Translations under genes and position numbers: made by a program
Source of the DNA: an uncultured Sphaerochaeta sp.
GTDB lineage: Bacteria; Spirochaetota; Spirochaetia; Sphaerochaetales; Sphaerochaetaceae
Direction of reading: 5' to 3'
NCBI RefSeq assembly: GCF_963676285.1
Contig: NZ_OY781063.1
Coordinates: forward strand, 3,038,001-3,102,000
Length of the DNA: 64,000 nucleotides
Shown: one piece after another, positions 42,496 to 51,235 of the stretch
How positions within the stretch are numbered: position 1 is the first letter of the stretch
Layout of the letters: each line of letters opens with the position of its first letter
The notes under the pieces: generated by a model
What the model was told of the DNA's origin: nothing
What the model saw: the letters and a program-made list of their open reading frames with translations, nothing else
Database searches by the model: none

Positions 42496-43464
42496 CTATT
42501 GCTCCTCACTCCTGTCAGTTGCCGGAGGTGGTGGGGGACTGATCATATCAATCGCCTTCAAGAGCTCTGGGTCAAGGGTGAGGGATACAGCCTGTAGGGA
42601 CTGCTTCAAGTGCTCGGTATGAGCCGCTCCGATGATCGGGGCGGTAACCTGCTTATGTGCCATTACCCAAGCCACGGCAAGAGTTGCTTCACTGATACCC
42701 CACTTGCTGCAAAGCTCTGAGTATTCACGGGCAACTTGCTCGTAGAACTGACCGCCATAGCGTTTGTTGTAGTTCTGGTTTTCGACCAATCTTCCTGAAG
42801 CATTGGAATAGCCATCCTTGTATCGGCCGGTAAGCAGTCCACCTCCAAGTGGACTGTAGGTGATGACCCCAAGCCCTTCATATGCTGCCATAGGGAGCAA
42901 TTCAACCTCTGCCATACGTTTAGCAATGTTGAACATGGGTTGGATGACCGAGATTGGGGCAAACTGGTTAATCGCTGAGACGTGAAGCATTCTTTCCACC
43001 TGGTAGGCAGCAAAGTTGCTGACTCCCAATGAGAGCACCTTACCTTCACTGACAAGTCGGTCAACAGCCCGGAGTGTTTCCTCTTCCCTCACAGTCGGAT
43101 CAAAATGATGGAGAAACAAGACATCTACATAGTCTGTATTTAGACGTTTCAGACTTGCTTCCACTCCCAGCCGGATATGTTTTGCGTTCAAACCCTTCTC
43201 GTTGACATCGTCTCCCATAGCACCATACGTCTTGGTGGTGATAACAACCTTATCACGCTCTTGGGAAATAAATTCTCCGAGATAGCTCTCTGCAACTCCC
43301 TTCTGATAGACATCGGCACAGTCAAAGAAGTTGATCCCTGCCTCTCTACAGGTCTTGTACATCTTCTCTGATTCGCTCTTGTCTGCTCTTCCGCCGAAGG
43401 ACATGGTCCCAAAGCAGAGCTCAGAAACCTTGATACCGGTTTTTCCTAGTGATTTGTACTCCAT
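42496..43464 (-). CDS. Aldo/keto reductase
   Basis: The 322-residue NADPH-dependent oxidoreductase of the AKR superfamily (YajO/Tas-like branch) has the tetrad Asp and Tyr in FFDCADVYQKG, Lys in VVITTKT and His in VLFLHHFDP. GAAHTEHLKQSLQAV near the C-terminus binds the cofactor phosphate. The substrate is unknown. The start is 2 nt after the ADP-ribosylglycohydrolase-like gene stop, so they are co-translated. The tail ends with a run of five Pro and acidic residues. Confidence 0.87.
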   Translation of the reverse strand: MEYKSLGKTGIKVSELCFGTMSFGGRADKSESEKMYKTCREAGINFFDCADVYQKGVAESYLGEFISQERDKVVITTKTYGAMGDDVNEKGLNAKHIRLGVEASLKRLNTDYVDVLFLHHFDPTVREEETLRAVDRLVSEGKVLSLGVSNFAAYQVERMLHVSAINQFAPISVIQPMFNIAKRMAEVELLPMAAYEGLGVITYSPLGGGLLTGRYKDGYSNASGRLVENQNYNKRYGGQFYEQVAREYSELCSKWGISEATLAVAWVMAHKQVTAPIIGAAHTEHLKQSLQAVSLTLDPELLKAIDMISPPPPPATDRSEEQ

Positions 43465-43466
43465 CG

Positions 43467-44378
43467 TTACCTCCCAAATACTGAAGCGTTCATCAGTCTT
43501 TCACTCATGGTCAAGGCAAGCCTTTCCATCTTTATCGTCTCTCGTTTGAACAGGGTCTGTTTCTTGATCGCCTGCTCAAGGGCAGAGGAGGAGACAAGTT
43601 CATCAATCCAACTATCAGGAAAGAGTTCCGGTCCCTGAAGGGCACCCTGCAACGCTCCATACAGGCCACAAGATAGGCGAGCATCTCCTCCCATCCTTGC
43701 AATGTCACTCATACCTTCCTCAAAGGAGGGAGCGTGCAGCAGTGTGTGGAACACTAAAAGCAGCGTCTCCTTCAATGTATGGTTTCCAGCAACAACAAGA
43801 CTGGGCTTTCTTGCTCTGGAGAGCAGTGCAGTTAGTTGTTCATCCAGATTCTTGCCACCGCGTTGTGTAAAGAGGTCGTGTACAAGTTTTTCTCCATCAA
43901 AGACTTCTTCATTGATCAGAAGATGAAAACAGTGGGCAAGCAGTGCTACTGCCTCTTTTTCAAGAGTATCTTCACTGAAAAGTGAAGCTGTTGTAAGAGC
44001 TATTTCCCTGATCTGTTTTTGTTTCAACTCGACACCTGCTATCGCTACAATGAGAGAAAGAGGAAGCGCTGCTCGATACTCCTGAAGTGGGAACCCTTCT
44101 TCACTCTCCTCACGGTAACGATTGACCAGTGCATGGAAATGATCGGCATCCAGACCCTGGTTGGATAACAGGCTCATGGAAAGCAGAAGCGGCAAGTCGC
44201 TCACTTCCCCTGAGATGCCACAGTCACTGCGTAGGTGTTCGAGGGAGAACACCTCTTGTATTGTCTCTTGTATTTCTTCTTGGAGTGTTTCCCTGGAGAG
44301 CCCGTCACACTGACTGCCAAACCCATCGCCTACAAACAAACCAAGCAGAGCGCCGTTAGCGCGTTCTTGTATATTCAT
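43467..44378 (-). CDS. ADP-ribosylglycohydrolase-like protein with altered metal site
   Basis: The 303-residue helical protein opens ERANGALLGLFVGDGFGSQ, as in the ADP-ribosylglycohydrolase (DraG/ARH) family, and has the C-terminal GGDARLSCGLYGALQGAL segment. In active enzymes these motifs read GGDTDT and SDDT. Here they are GGDAR and VSDLP, so two or more Mg2+ ligands are missing and hydrolase activity is doubtful. No clear ribosome binding site precedes ATG 44378; a GTG at 44405 is possible. It lies between a Fic protein gene and an aldo-keto reductase gene on one strand. Confidence 0.65.
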   Translation of the reverse strand: MNIQERANGALLGLFVGDGFGSQCDGLSRETLQEEIQETIQEVFSLEHLRSDCGISGEVSDLPLLLSMSLLSNQGLDADHFHALVNRYREESEEGFPLQEYRAALPLSLIVAIAGVELKQKQIREIALTTASLFSEDTLEKEAVALLAHCFHLLINEEVFDGEKLVHDLFTQRGGKNLDEQLTALLSRARKPSLVVAGNHTLKETLLLVFHTLLHAPSFEEGMSDIARMGGDARLSCGLYGALQGALQGPELFPDSWIDELVSSSALEQAIKKQTLFKRETIKMERLALTMSERLMNASVFGR

Positions 44379-44440
44379 GGTTCTAACAATAGCGTAAGTG
44401 ACCACAAAAGACGAGTCTCTTTGTGCTTCATATCCCTGTT

Positions 44441-45361
44441 TTAATCCAGGACAGATAACCAGAGTTTTTCAGATTCCAGAAGTGCAGTTGCTACCAATTC
44501 CAGGAATGGCCCATACTGCATGGTTGTATGAGCTGTATCGAGTGCAGCATAGTAGGTAGCACGTTGTTCCTTTCTGATGATTACGGGAGGATATCCCCAG
44601 CGGATGAGTTCAAAATTAAGCAAGAGTCTCGCAGTTCTTCCATTCCCATCTATAAAAGGATGAATTTTTACAAATTCGCCATGTAACAACATTGCTCTCA
44701 CAACAGGATGGAATGATTCCCAGCGTGTTCGATACTCTGTTATCAGATGCTCCATCAGCGTTGCTACCTCATAGTGCTTTGGAGGAATATGACTTGCTCC
44801 ACTGATCAGTACATTTTCTTGTCTATATGCTCCAGCATTATGCTTGTCGATTCCTTGCAATATCAGTGAGTGTATATTCCTGATGGTATATTCAGTGAGT
44901 ATCTTTTTGCTGGAAATGATTTGTTCAATAAATAGAATTGCTTCTCGATGGTTTATTGCCTCCAGATGCTCTACCATGGTCTTTCCGCCAATGGTAAGCC
45001 CTTCCAGCACAACTTTTGTTTCAGAGAGGGTAAGTGTGTTTCCTTCTATTGCATTTGAATGATAGGTCCACTCAACAAGCAGTTTTTCATGAAGTGAACG
45101 AACAAGCGTAGCAGAGAAGGGTCTATGGTTGTCGATGGCTCGTTTTAATGCATCAATTCTCTGGAAATCATAGACAATACCTTGGTAATGCTTTTCTAGA
45201 TGTTTGCGTGCATCGATGGGTTTGTTTGCATGATCAGGAATAATCCAGTTTCTCCCCATCTTGGCAGCCCCCTCGATTCTCCCTTCGTTGCAAAGACGGC
45301 GAACTCTTCTTTCGCTGATTCCCCATCTCTTACTTGCTGTATTTGTACTGATATACTGCAT
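44441..45361 (-). CDS. Fic family protein with N-terminal DNA-binding-like domain
   Basis: The 306-residue protein begins with an excisionase/MerR-like helix-turn-helix (KRWGISERRVRRLCNEGRI). An inhibitory helix follows with SNAIEGN (the (S/T)xxxE(G/N) motif, located before the Fic core), then a complete Fic motif HPFIDGNGRTAR. The core His and GNGR fit an active AMP-transferase held off by its own Glu. The helix-turn-helix suggests DNA binding or autoregulation. GAGG lies 6 nt before ATG 45361. It leads the cluster fic, ADP-ribosylglycohydrolase-like gene, aldo-keto reductase gene, recQ. Confidence 0.88.
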   Translation of the reverse strand: MQYISTNTASKRWGISERRVRRLCNEGRIEGAAKMGRNWIIPDHANKPIDARKHLEKHYQGIVYDFQRIDALKRAIDNHRPFSATLVRSLHEKLLVEWTYHSNAIEGNTLTLSETKVVLEGLTIGGKTMVEHLEAINHREAILFIEQIISSKKILTEYTIRNIHSLILQGIDKHNAGAYRQENVLISGASHIPPKHYEVATLMEHLITEYRTRWESFHPVVRAMLLHGEFVKIHPFIDGNGRTARLLLNFELIRWGYPPVIIRKEQRATYYAALDTAHTTMQYGPFLELVATALLESEKLWLSVLD

Positions 45362-45430
45362 GATTTGCCTCATGCTTAGTATATACCGCTATCGGAACAA
45401 AGTACAGATAATCATGGTTATGCCTATTGC

Positions 45431-45463
45431 AAAGAAAAGCCACGCTGTTTTTCAGCGTGGCTT
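45431..45463 (-). terminator. Intrinsic terminator of the ferredoxin-type aldo-keto reductase
   Basis: AAGCCACGCTG (45437-45447) pairs with CAGCGTGGCTT (45453-45463) around a 5-nt loop. On the minus strand TTTTCTTT follows. Confidence 0.85.
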
Positions 45464-45482
45464 CTTAGAGGGTAAGATATTA

Positions 45483-46628
45483 CTACTTTTGGTAATACGC
45501 TATTCGAGCAGCTTCCATCTCCTCCTGGACCCGTTTCAGATCGGTAGGGATATCGATATGTTGTGGGCAGAGTGGAATACACTGACCACACTCCGTGCAG
45601 GCAGGAGGACGCTTGTCAGCACTGCTCTCGCTCTCCCACTGGTCCTTGACCACCTCATAGTTGTTGAACATCCTGTACTTGTTCCAGATTGCAAAGTTCC
45701 CAGGAATATCAACACCGAAGGGGCAGGGCATACAGTACTTGCAGCCGGTGCAGTCATTGCCTATGCGGCTTCTCATGCTGCTTCCGATCTCTTCCAGTAC
45801 CGCTCTCTCCTTTTCACTCAATGGCTTATAGGGGGAAAAGGTCTGGAGGTTCTCCCTGACCTGTTCCTCGGTGGACATGCCACTAAGGATGACCTTCACA
45901 TTCTGGTGGTCTGCTACCCAGCGAAGGGCAAAGGAAGCTGGTGATGCATCAGGGTCCAGTGCCTTCAGTTTTGCTTCCAGATCTGGGGACAGACCAGCAA
46001 GTGAGCCTCCCTTGATCGGTTCCATCACGATTACAGGAATACCGAGCTCTGTACACAGTTCATAGCCCTTGTCTCCAGCCTGCTCTTCAGTGTCCAGGTA
46101 GTTGTATTGGATCTGGATGAAATCCCAGTGGCGAAAGCGGGTGATATACTCAAAATCCTCATAGATGGAGTGGAACGAGAATCCCAGATGCTTGATACGG
46201 CCCTTTTTCTGCTCCTCTTCCAGGTAGTCAACCACACCAAGGTCGACCATCCGGTCAAATGCTTTTTTGTCGATTGCGTGGATAAGATAGAAGTCGATAT
46301 AGCTCTGTTGGAGTCTTATAAGCTGTTCATTGAATATACGCTTTGCATCATCTATAGAATTAACAGACCATTGGGGAAGCTTGGTGGCAACGTAGAAGTT
46401 GCTTCGATCCAAGGTGGAGAGAAATTCTCCTACCAATGGCTCACTCTCCCCACCGTGATATGGGTACGCCGTATCAAAATAATTCACCCCGGCTTCATAA
46501 GCTTCCTTCATCATTGCCAGTGAACGCTTCCGGTCAATCTTTCCCTCTGGGGTTGTGGGGAAGCGCATGGCGCCAAATCCAAGAAGGGATGCGTGAATGT
46601 CCAATGTTTCAAAATACCGTGTTTCCAT
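45483..46628 (-). CDS. Aldo/keto reductase with C-terminal 4Fe-4S domain
   Basis: The 381-residue protein is an AKR barrel (N-terminal LGFGAMRFPTT, YFDTAYPYHGGESE with catalytic Asp/Tyr, VATKLP, YLIHAID). It is joined to a ferredoxin-like tail with two Cys clusters, CTGCKYCMPCPFGVDIP and CTECGQCIPLCPQHIDIP. This is the widespread 'predicted oxidoreductase of the aldo/keto reductase family' with Fe-S centres, which probably takes electrons through the clusters; the substrate is unknown. AGGAG lies 7 nt before ATG 46628. It is divergent from an MFS transporter gene. Confidence 0.88.
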   Translation of the reverse strand: METRYFETLDIHASLLGFGAMRFPTTPEGKIDRKRSLAMMKEAYEAGVNYFDTAYPYHGGESEPLVGEFLSTLDRSNFYVATKLPQWSVNSIDDAKRIFNEQLIRLQQSYIDFYLIHAIDKKAFDRMVDLGVVDYLEEEQKKGRIKHLGFSFHSIYEDFEYITRFRHWDFIQIQYNYLDTEEQAGDKGYELCTELGIPVIVMEPIKGGSLAGLSPDLEAKLKALDPDASPASFALRWVADHQNVKVILSGMSTEEQVRENLQTFSPYKPLSEKERAVLEEIGSSMRSRIGNDCTGCKYCMPCPFGVDIPGNFAIWNKYRMFNNYEVVKDQWESESSADKRPPACTECGQCIPLCPQHIDIPTDLKRVQEEMEAARIAYYQK

Positions 46629-46761
46629 GTCCAAACTCCTCTTTTCTTAATGGTACCATAAAAATATTTCTCTGTGTTGCATCTCAAACCAATTTTGTTT
46701 GTCTTGCCTTGCACTTGTGCTTAAGCAAGTCTATGATAGACAAGGTTTGGGGAGAGCTATA

Positions 46762-47949
46762 ATGATACAGAGAAGATACACAAGGAATATTCCACTTTCC
46801 TACGGGTTCACTGCGTTGATGAACCTCTCCTTTACGCACGGGCTTTGGATGATGTATCTTGCGTCAAAAGGCTTCTCCTTGGTGCAGCTTGGCCTCTTGG
46901 AGGCAATCTTCCATGTTACCAGTTTCCTGATGGAAGTCCCTACAGGCTCGGTAGCCGACATCTGGGGGAGAAAAGTAAGCCGCCTCTCGGGTAGGTTGTT
47001 CGGTGCCCTTAGCCTTGCAATCATGTTTCTTGCCCCTACCTTCCCTCTACAGGTACTGGGGTTCATCTGCAGCGCACTGGGATATAATCTCGAATCCGGG
47101 GCAGGGGATGCCCTGCTCTATGACTCACTGCTGCTCGATGGACAGGAGTCTTCCTATCTAAAAGTCAAGGGATTGGATGAACTGCTCTATCAATCATGCT
47201 CGGTGGTTGCGTTCCTGGTAGGTGGATTGCTTGCCACCCTCGACTACAGCTATGCATTCTCGCTTACCATCCTGACCAATCTTCTTGCCTTCCTGCTGGC
47301 ACTGTTCTTCAAGGAACCCGAGATAGAGAAGGAACCAAGAAGCGGACTATTCTCTGGAATCCTGAACTCCCTGAAGTCCCAGATTTTCTCAAGTGTGAAA
47401 GTATTTCGGGAAACACCCCGTATTGCCTTCCTTATTGTCTTCAGTGAGTCCTTGTTCGCTTTCATGATCAGTCTCTTCTTCTACTTGCAGAACTTCTGGA
47501 CTGACCAAGGGTATCTGCCTGATGCCATAGGGTATGCCTATGCAGCACACGCAATGTTGGCCGCATTTTTCTCTCTTAATGCCCATCGAATCGAGAGAAA
47601 GATCAATGAGAAAGGAATCCTTGTTGCCTGTCCCATCTTTCTTGCACTCTGCCTTTGGGGGATTGCCCTCACCCCCTATACCATGGCTTTCTATGTCATT
47701 CTTGGTTGTATGGAAGGATTGTTGGCTCCTACGATCAGCAGCTATTTGAACAAGCTCATACCCTCCAGGTTTCGGGCTACCATTCTCAGCTTCCAGAGCA
47801 TGGCATACAGCCTGTTCATGATCATGATCTTCCCCTTGGTCGGCCTGATTGGAAGCACTCATTCCCTCTTGCTCTCATTCACCTTGATGGCAATAGCGGC
47901 AACACTCTTGGTTTTTGCCTATATCTGGGTCCTGATACGCAAGCGTTAA
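46762..47949 (+). CDS. MFS transporter
   Basis: The 395-residue inner-membrane protein has about 12 hydrophobic segments. The MFS loop 2-3 signature is present as GSVADIWGRKVSRLSGR (near residues 60-76). A duplicate drug-efflux layout is suggested by SYLNKLIPSRFRATILS in the second half. The substrate is unknown. GGGGAGAG lies 5 nt before ATG 46762, which is preferred over upstream starts that would add a hydrophobic leader. It is followed 37 nt later by the acyltransferase gene on the same strand. Confidence 0.82.
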   Translation: MIQRRYTRNIPLSYGFTALMNLSFTHGLWMMYLASKGFSLVQLGLLEAIFHVTSFLMEVPTGSVADIWGRKVSRLSGRLFGALSLAIMFLAPTFPLQVLGFICSALGYNLESGAGDALLYDSLLLDGQESSYLKVKGLDELLYQSCSVVAFLVGGLLATLDYSYAFSLTILTNLLAFLLALFFKEPEIEKEPRSGLFSGILNSLKSQIFSSVKVFRETPRIAFLIVFSESLFAFMISLFFYLQNFWTDQGYLPDAIGYAYAAHAMLAAFFSLNAHRIERKINEKGILVACPIFLALCLWGIALTPYTMAFYVILGCMEGLLAPTISSYLNKLIPSRFRATILSFQSMAYSLFMIMIFPLVGLIGSTHSLLLSFTLMAIAATLLVFAYIWVLIRKR

Positions 47950-47986
47950 GCTTGGCAGTGGGCCCTCTCTCTGCTACTATGGACCA

Positions 47987-48658
47987 ATGAAAATGAGTGA
48001 GCGAATGATCAATGCCTTGCTGCGTGCCTTTTTTCGTGTTTGCTTCAAGATTGACCGCAGTGAGCTGAATAAGGTCCCCATGGAGGGACCACTTCTGATG
48101 ATGGTGAACCACACCTCAAACCTTGAGGGCCCCATGCTCTATGGGTACTTACAGCCAAGGAAGCTCCACGCCATAGCTAAGCAAGAGCTTTGGGAGAGTA
48201 AGTTCATGGCATATCTGATGGAAACTTGGGGAAGTATCCCGGTGGACCGGGAGAACATGGGACGTGCTACCATGGATGCCTGTTTCAAGATTCTTGACCA
48301 GAACCACATTCTGGCCATAGCTCCTGAGGGCACCCGAAGCAAGGATGGGACACTACAGAGAGGAAAGGGTGGTGTTGCATTCATCGCTCACAAGAAGAAT
48401 GCTCCCATGATCCCTGTAGCAGTAATGGGCTTCGAGAAGACTAAAGCCAACATGAAGCGCCTAAAAAGAACAGTCATTACAGTAAAAGTTGGTAAGCCCT
48501 TTGAGATTATCCAGAAGGGTGGTCGATTGGACGCAGAAACAAGGGATAAGCTTGGTGATGAGATTATGCTTCACCTTGCTGCCCTGATGCCTGAGGAGAG
48601 ACGTGGCTACTATCAGGGCAAACCGATTGAATTTTCCCTTACCCAGACCATCAACTAA
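47987..48658 (+). CDS. 1-acyl-sn-glycerol-3-phosphate acyltransferase (PlsC family)
   Basis: The 223-residue membrane-associated enzyme adds the second acyl chain in phosphatidic acid synthesis. The acceptor/catalytic block is VNHTSNLEGP, in which the usual NHxSxxD reads H-x4-Glu instead of Asp. The second block is IPVDREN, and EGTRSKDG with FIAHKKNAPMIPVAV completes the set. The Asp-to-Glu change is conservative but uncommon. Start may be ATG 47987 or the ATG two codons later. The 3' end overlaps the convergent second acyltransferase gene by 8 nt. Confidence 0.82.
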   Translation: MKMSERMINALLRAFFRVCFKIDRSELNKVPMEGPLLMMVNHTSNLEGPMLYGYLQPRKLHAIAKQELWESKFMAYLMETWGSIPVDRENMGRATMDACFKILDQNHILAIAPEGTRSKDGTLQRGKGGVAFIAHKKNAPMIPVAVMGFEKTKANMKRLKRTVITVKVGKPFEIIQKGGRLDAETRDKLGDEIMLHLAALMPEERRGYYQGKPIEFSLTQTIN

Positions 48659-49853
48659 GCAGATGTTCCAGCTCCTCACTGCATGCCTGTAGTGCATCAC
48701 AGACGGTGAGGAGTATTTGTTTCTGTTGTGACTTTCTCCCAAGTGTGGAGAGTGACTCAGTTTTGTAGTGCAGAGGCTTCCCCATTTGTAGGTATGCTTG
48801 CTTCCCACTCGGTGAGTACCGCGTATCGATCGTGCCTCCCTGCATCCTGTTCACCAAGTCAAGGAGGTTCAAGGCACTCTCTGCTGCTCTCCCTGTTCGG
48901 TACGTACCTTCTAGATATGCTGGATCGAGATACTCAAGGAGATCAACTATCTGGTTCTTTACGAGGTACCGTTTTGCATTCTCCTTCTCCTCGAATGAAC
49001 TATCCCTGGTAAATAGCGTATCAGTGCCAGTGAAGCGAACCCGATAGAGCCTGTCAATGATGGAGCCTTGCGCTTCTAGCAGACCAGCTTCTGCTTCGGC
49101 AAGAGAGAGCAATCCTTCACAGATCATATCCCTGCGTTGCATGAAGGAGTGATGGGGATTGTCTTTCAATGAATAGGTCCTTGCTATCTCGCTGAGCATA
49201 CTCTCCATGGCATTGGTGATTTGCTCTGTAAGTGTATCTCCCTTAACGGTCAGTCCGCTTAGATGTTCCCACCTTTTCAGCAATGATGATACCCAATCTT
49301 CACTGGCGTTTGCATATCGATATCCGATCGAAAGGGGGAGGATGGTAACCCCTCCTGCACTCTCCATCGCCCACAGCGCCATGCTCGCAATCCCTGTCTG
49401 TAATTTCGATACCTGATGCATGTGGTAGGTCACCTGGCCCTCTGGTGCCAAGGCAAGAGGATACCTGGGTCTGGCCAATTCCTTTCTCAGGTACTGCATT
49501 CCCTCCTTGTTTGCACTCCGGTTCTGCACAGCGATGAAACCAAGACGGGGAAAAAGAAACTGTGTCGCCTTACCAGCCCAATAGAGGACATCACGCCCAT
49601 AGAGAAACCGCACATGGCTCTCCTTGACGGCTGCAAGCAGGACAGGAGCATCCTCTTTTGCTGTATGACGGAATGCGAGGATTACAGGGTAGGGGGATGA
49701 GAGGGCTTCCTTCAAGTATTCCCTGCGTATGGTGGTTATCCCCTTCACCCCCATTGCGAAATGGAGATATGGACGTATGATCATCCTGCTGAGATGGAAT
49801 ACCGGCTTACTGAATTGGGGTTCTGGGAAAGGAGGGACTTTCAGTGCTTTCAC
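48651..49853 (-). CDS. Acyltransferase-domain protein (PlsC-like)
   Basis: The 400-residue protein has an N-terminal glycerolipid acyltransferase domain: FRHTAKEDAP (complete H-x4-D) near residue 63, FIAVQNRSANKEGM, and APEGQVTYH (EG block) near residue 137. A helical C-terminal half of about 200 residues has no family I know. The lipid product is not predictable. It starts with GTG 49853, with AGGAGG 4 nt upstream, overlapping the transporter stop by 4 nt (GTGA). Confidence 0.78.
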   Translation of the reverse strand: MKALKVPPFPEPQFSKPVFHLSRMIIRPYLHFAMGVKGITTIRREYLKEALSSPYPVILAFRHTAKEDAPVLLAAVKESHVRFLYGRDVLYWAGKATQFLFPRLGFIAVQNRSANKEGMQYLRKELARPRYPLALAPEGQVTYHMHQVSKLQTGIASMALWAMESAGGVTILPLSIGYRYANASEDWVSSLLKRWEHLSGLTVKGDTLTEQITNAMESMLSEIARTYSLKDNPHHSFMQRRDMICEGLLSLAEAEAGLLEAQGSIIDRLYRVRFTGTDTLFTRDSSFEEKENAKRYLVKNQIVDLLEYLDPAYLEGTYRTGRAAESALNLLDLVNRMQGGTIDTRYSPSGKQAYLQMGKPLHYKTESLSTLGRKSQQKQILLTVCDALQACSEELEHLLS

Positions 49854-51172
49854 CGTACCTCCTTCTTCTCCAGCATTTTCTCATAGTATGCTTGGTCGAT
49901 AGGGTATTTCCTGAGAATAAACAAGCCAAGAAGATACCAAAGCAGAGGAAGTGGGCCGGAGACAAGGATGATTCCTTTCATTGCCAGATCTGAGACCTGG
50001 CCGCTCTGATACCCGAAAAGTGCCAGTACCCAACCATTGAGTGCCAAGGCAAACGCTTGTCCTATCTTGCTGGAGAAAGTCCAAAGACTGGAGAACACCC
50101 CCTCCCTTCTTCCGCTGTGGTGCTTGATCGAATCGTACTCAACCACGTCAGGAAGAATTGCATGGGGCATCACATAATGTGTAGAGAGTCCGACCCCGGC
50201 TGCTCCCATGATAATCACACCATAGATGGGTCCCAGGTACTGTCCAAGCAAGCTGAAGGCCAATACACAAGCACTCATGATTCCCATACCGATCATATAG
50301 CACTGCTTCTTGCCAATTTTATGGGCTATCCGTACCCAGAGGGGAATACAGAGCAAGCTGAAGGAGAGCAGTGCGATCAAGGCAAGCTGGAATAGTCCCT
50401 CGTTGCCGAAGATGTAGGTGAAGTAGTAGACAAGAGCTCCCTGGATCATGCTGGTACCGGTGATGAAAAAGGTCCACGGCAGTAGGGCCGAGAGAAATAC
50501 ACGGTCTTTCAGAACACTGGTGAAGGTGGAGATAAAGCCTGTCTGTACTTGACCCTTGATGGCTTCCGGTTCGTGGATTGCGAAGACTGTTGCCATCGTG
50601 GAGATGAGCATAACAGCGCCCATGAAGGTTCCCATCATGGACCAGCCAAGGGGAACCTCTGGAAACAGGTTGACGATTGGCATTACCAGCGCAGCACCCA
50701 CAAAGGTCCCCATTACGGCGAAGCTCATCCTGTACCCGGTCAATATGGTGCGCTCATGGTAGTCATCGGTGAGCTCGGGAAGCAGGGCTGCATAGGGGAT
50801 GTTTACCAGGGTGTATGCTGTATTGAGCAGGCAGTAGAGAAACGTGACATAGATGAAAAGCTTCATCTGGCTGGAGAGTTCCACCGGTGTGAAAATCAGG
50901 CCCATGCAGAAGAATGAGATGATCGCCCCGACCACCATGTAGGGGCGTCTTCTCCCATACCTTGTACGGGTTCTATCAGAGAGGTATCCAGTGATGGGGT
51001 CTGTGATGGCATCCCATATTTTGCCGATCATCAAGGCTGTTCCTGCAAGGGCAGGAGCGAGGGAGAGGATATCGGTAAAATAGTAGAGTAGATAGAAACC
51101 GATAATGGTAAAAAATAGGTTTCCCCCAAGGTCACCTACACCGAACCCAAATTTTGTGCGTCTATTCAGCAT
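49850..51172 (-). CDS. GPH-family sugar:cation symporter
   Basis: The 440-residue inner-membrane protein has about 12 membrane segments and the glycoside-pentoside-hexuronide family opening KFGFGVGDLGGNLFF, then GKIWDAITDPITGYLSDRTRTRYGRRRPY and YHERTILTGYRM. It co-transports a sugar or glycoside with Na+ or H+. No sugar enzyme is adjacent; its coupling to an acyltransferase gene is unusual and may point to a lipid-linked substrate. Start ATG 51172 lies 12 nt after GGGAGG, a long spacing, so the true start could differ by a few codons. Confidence 0.83.
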   Translation of the reverse strand: MLNRRTKFGFGVGDLGGNLFFTIIGFYLLYYFTDILSLAPALAGTALMIGKIWDAITDPITGYLSDRTRTRYGRRRPYMVVGAIISFFCMGLIFTPVELSSQMKLFIYVTFLYCLLNTAYTLVNIPYAALLPELTDDYHERTILTGYRMSFAVMGTFVGAALVMPIVNLFPEVPLGWSMMGTFMGAVMLISTMATVFAIHEPEAIKGQVQTGFISTFTSVLKDRVFLSALLPWTFFITGTSMIQGALVYYFTYIFGNEGLFQLALIALLSFSLLCIPLWVRIAHKIGKKQCYMIGMGIMSACVLAFSLLGQYLGPIYGVIIMGAAGVGLSTHYVMPHAILPDVVEYDSIKHHSGRREGVFSSLWTFSSKIGQAFALALNGWVLALFGYQSGQVSDLAMKGIILVSGPLPLLWYLLGLFILRKYPIDQAYYEKMLEKKEVR

Positions 51173-51235
51173 GGGAATGGTATCCTCCCTCTTTGCAATG
51201 AGTGTACTGTGCCTCTTAAGGATGCACAACAAAAA

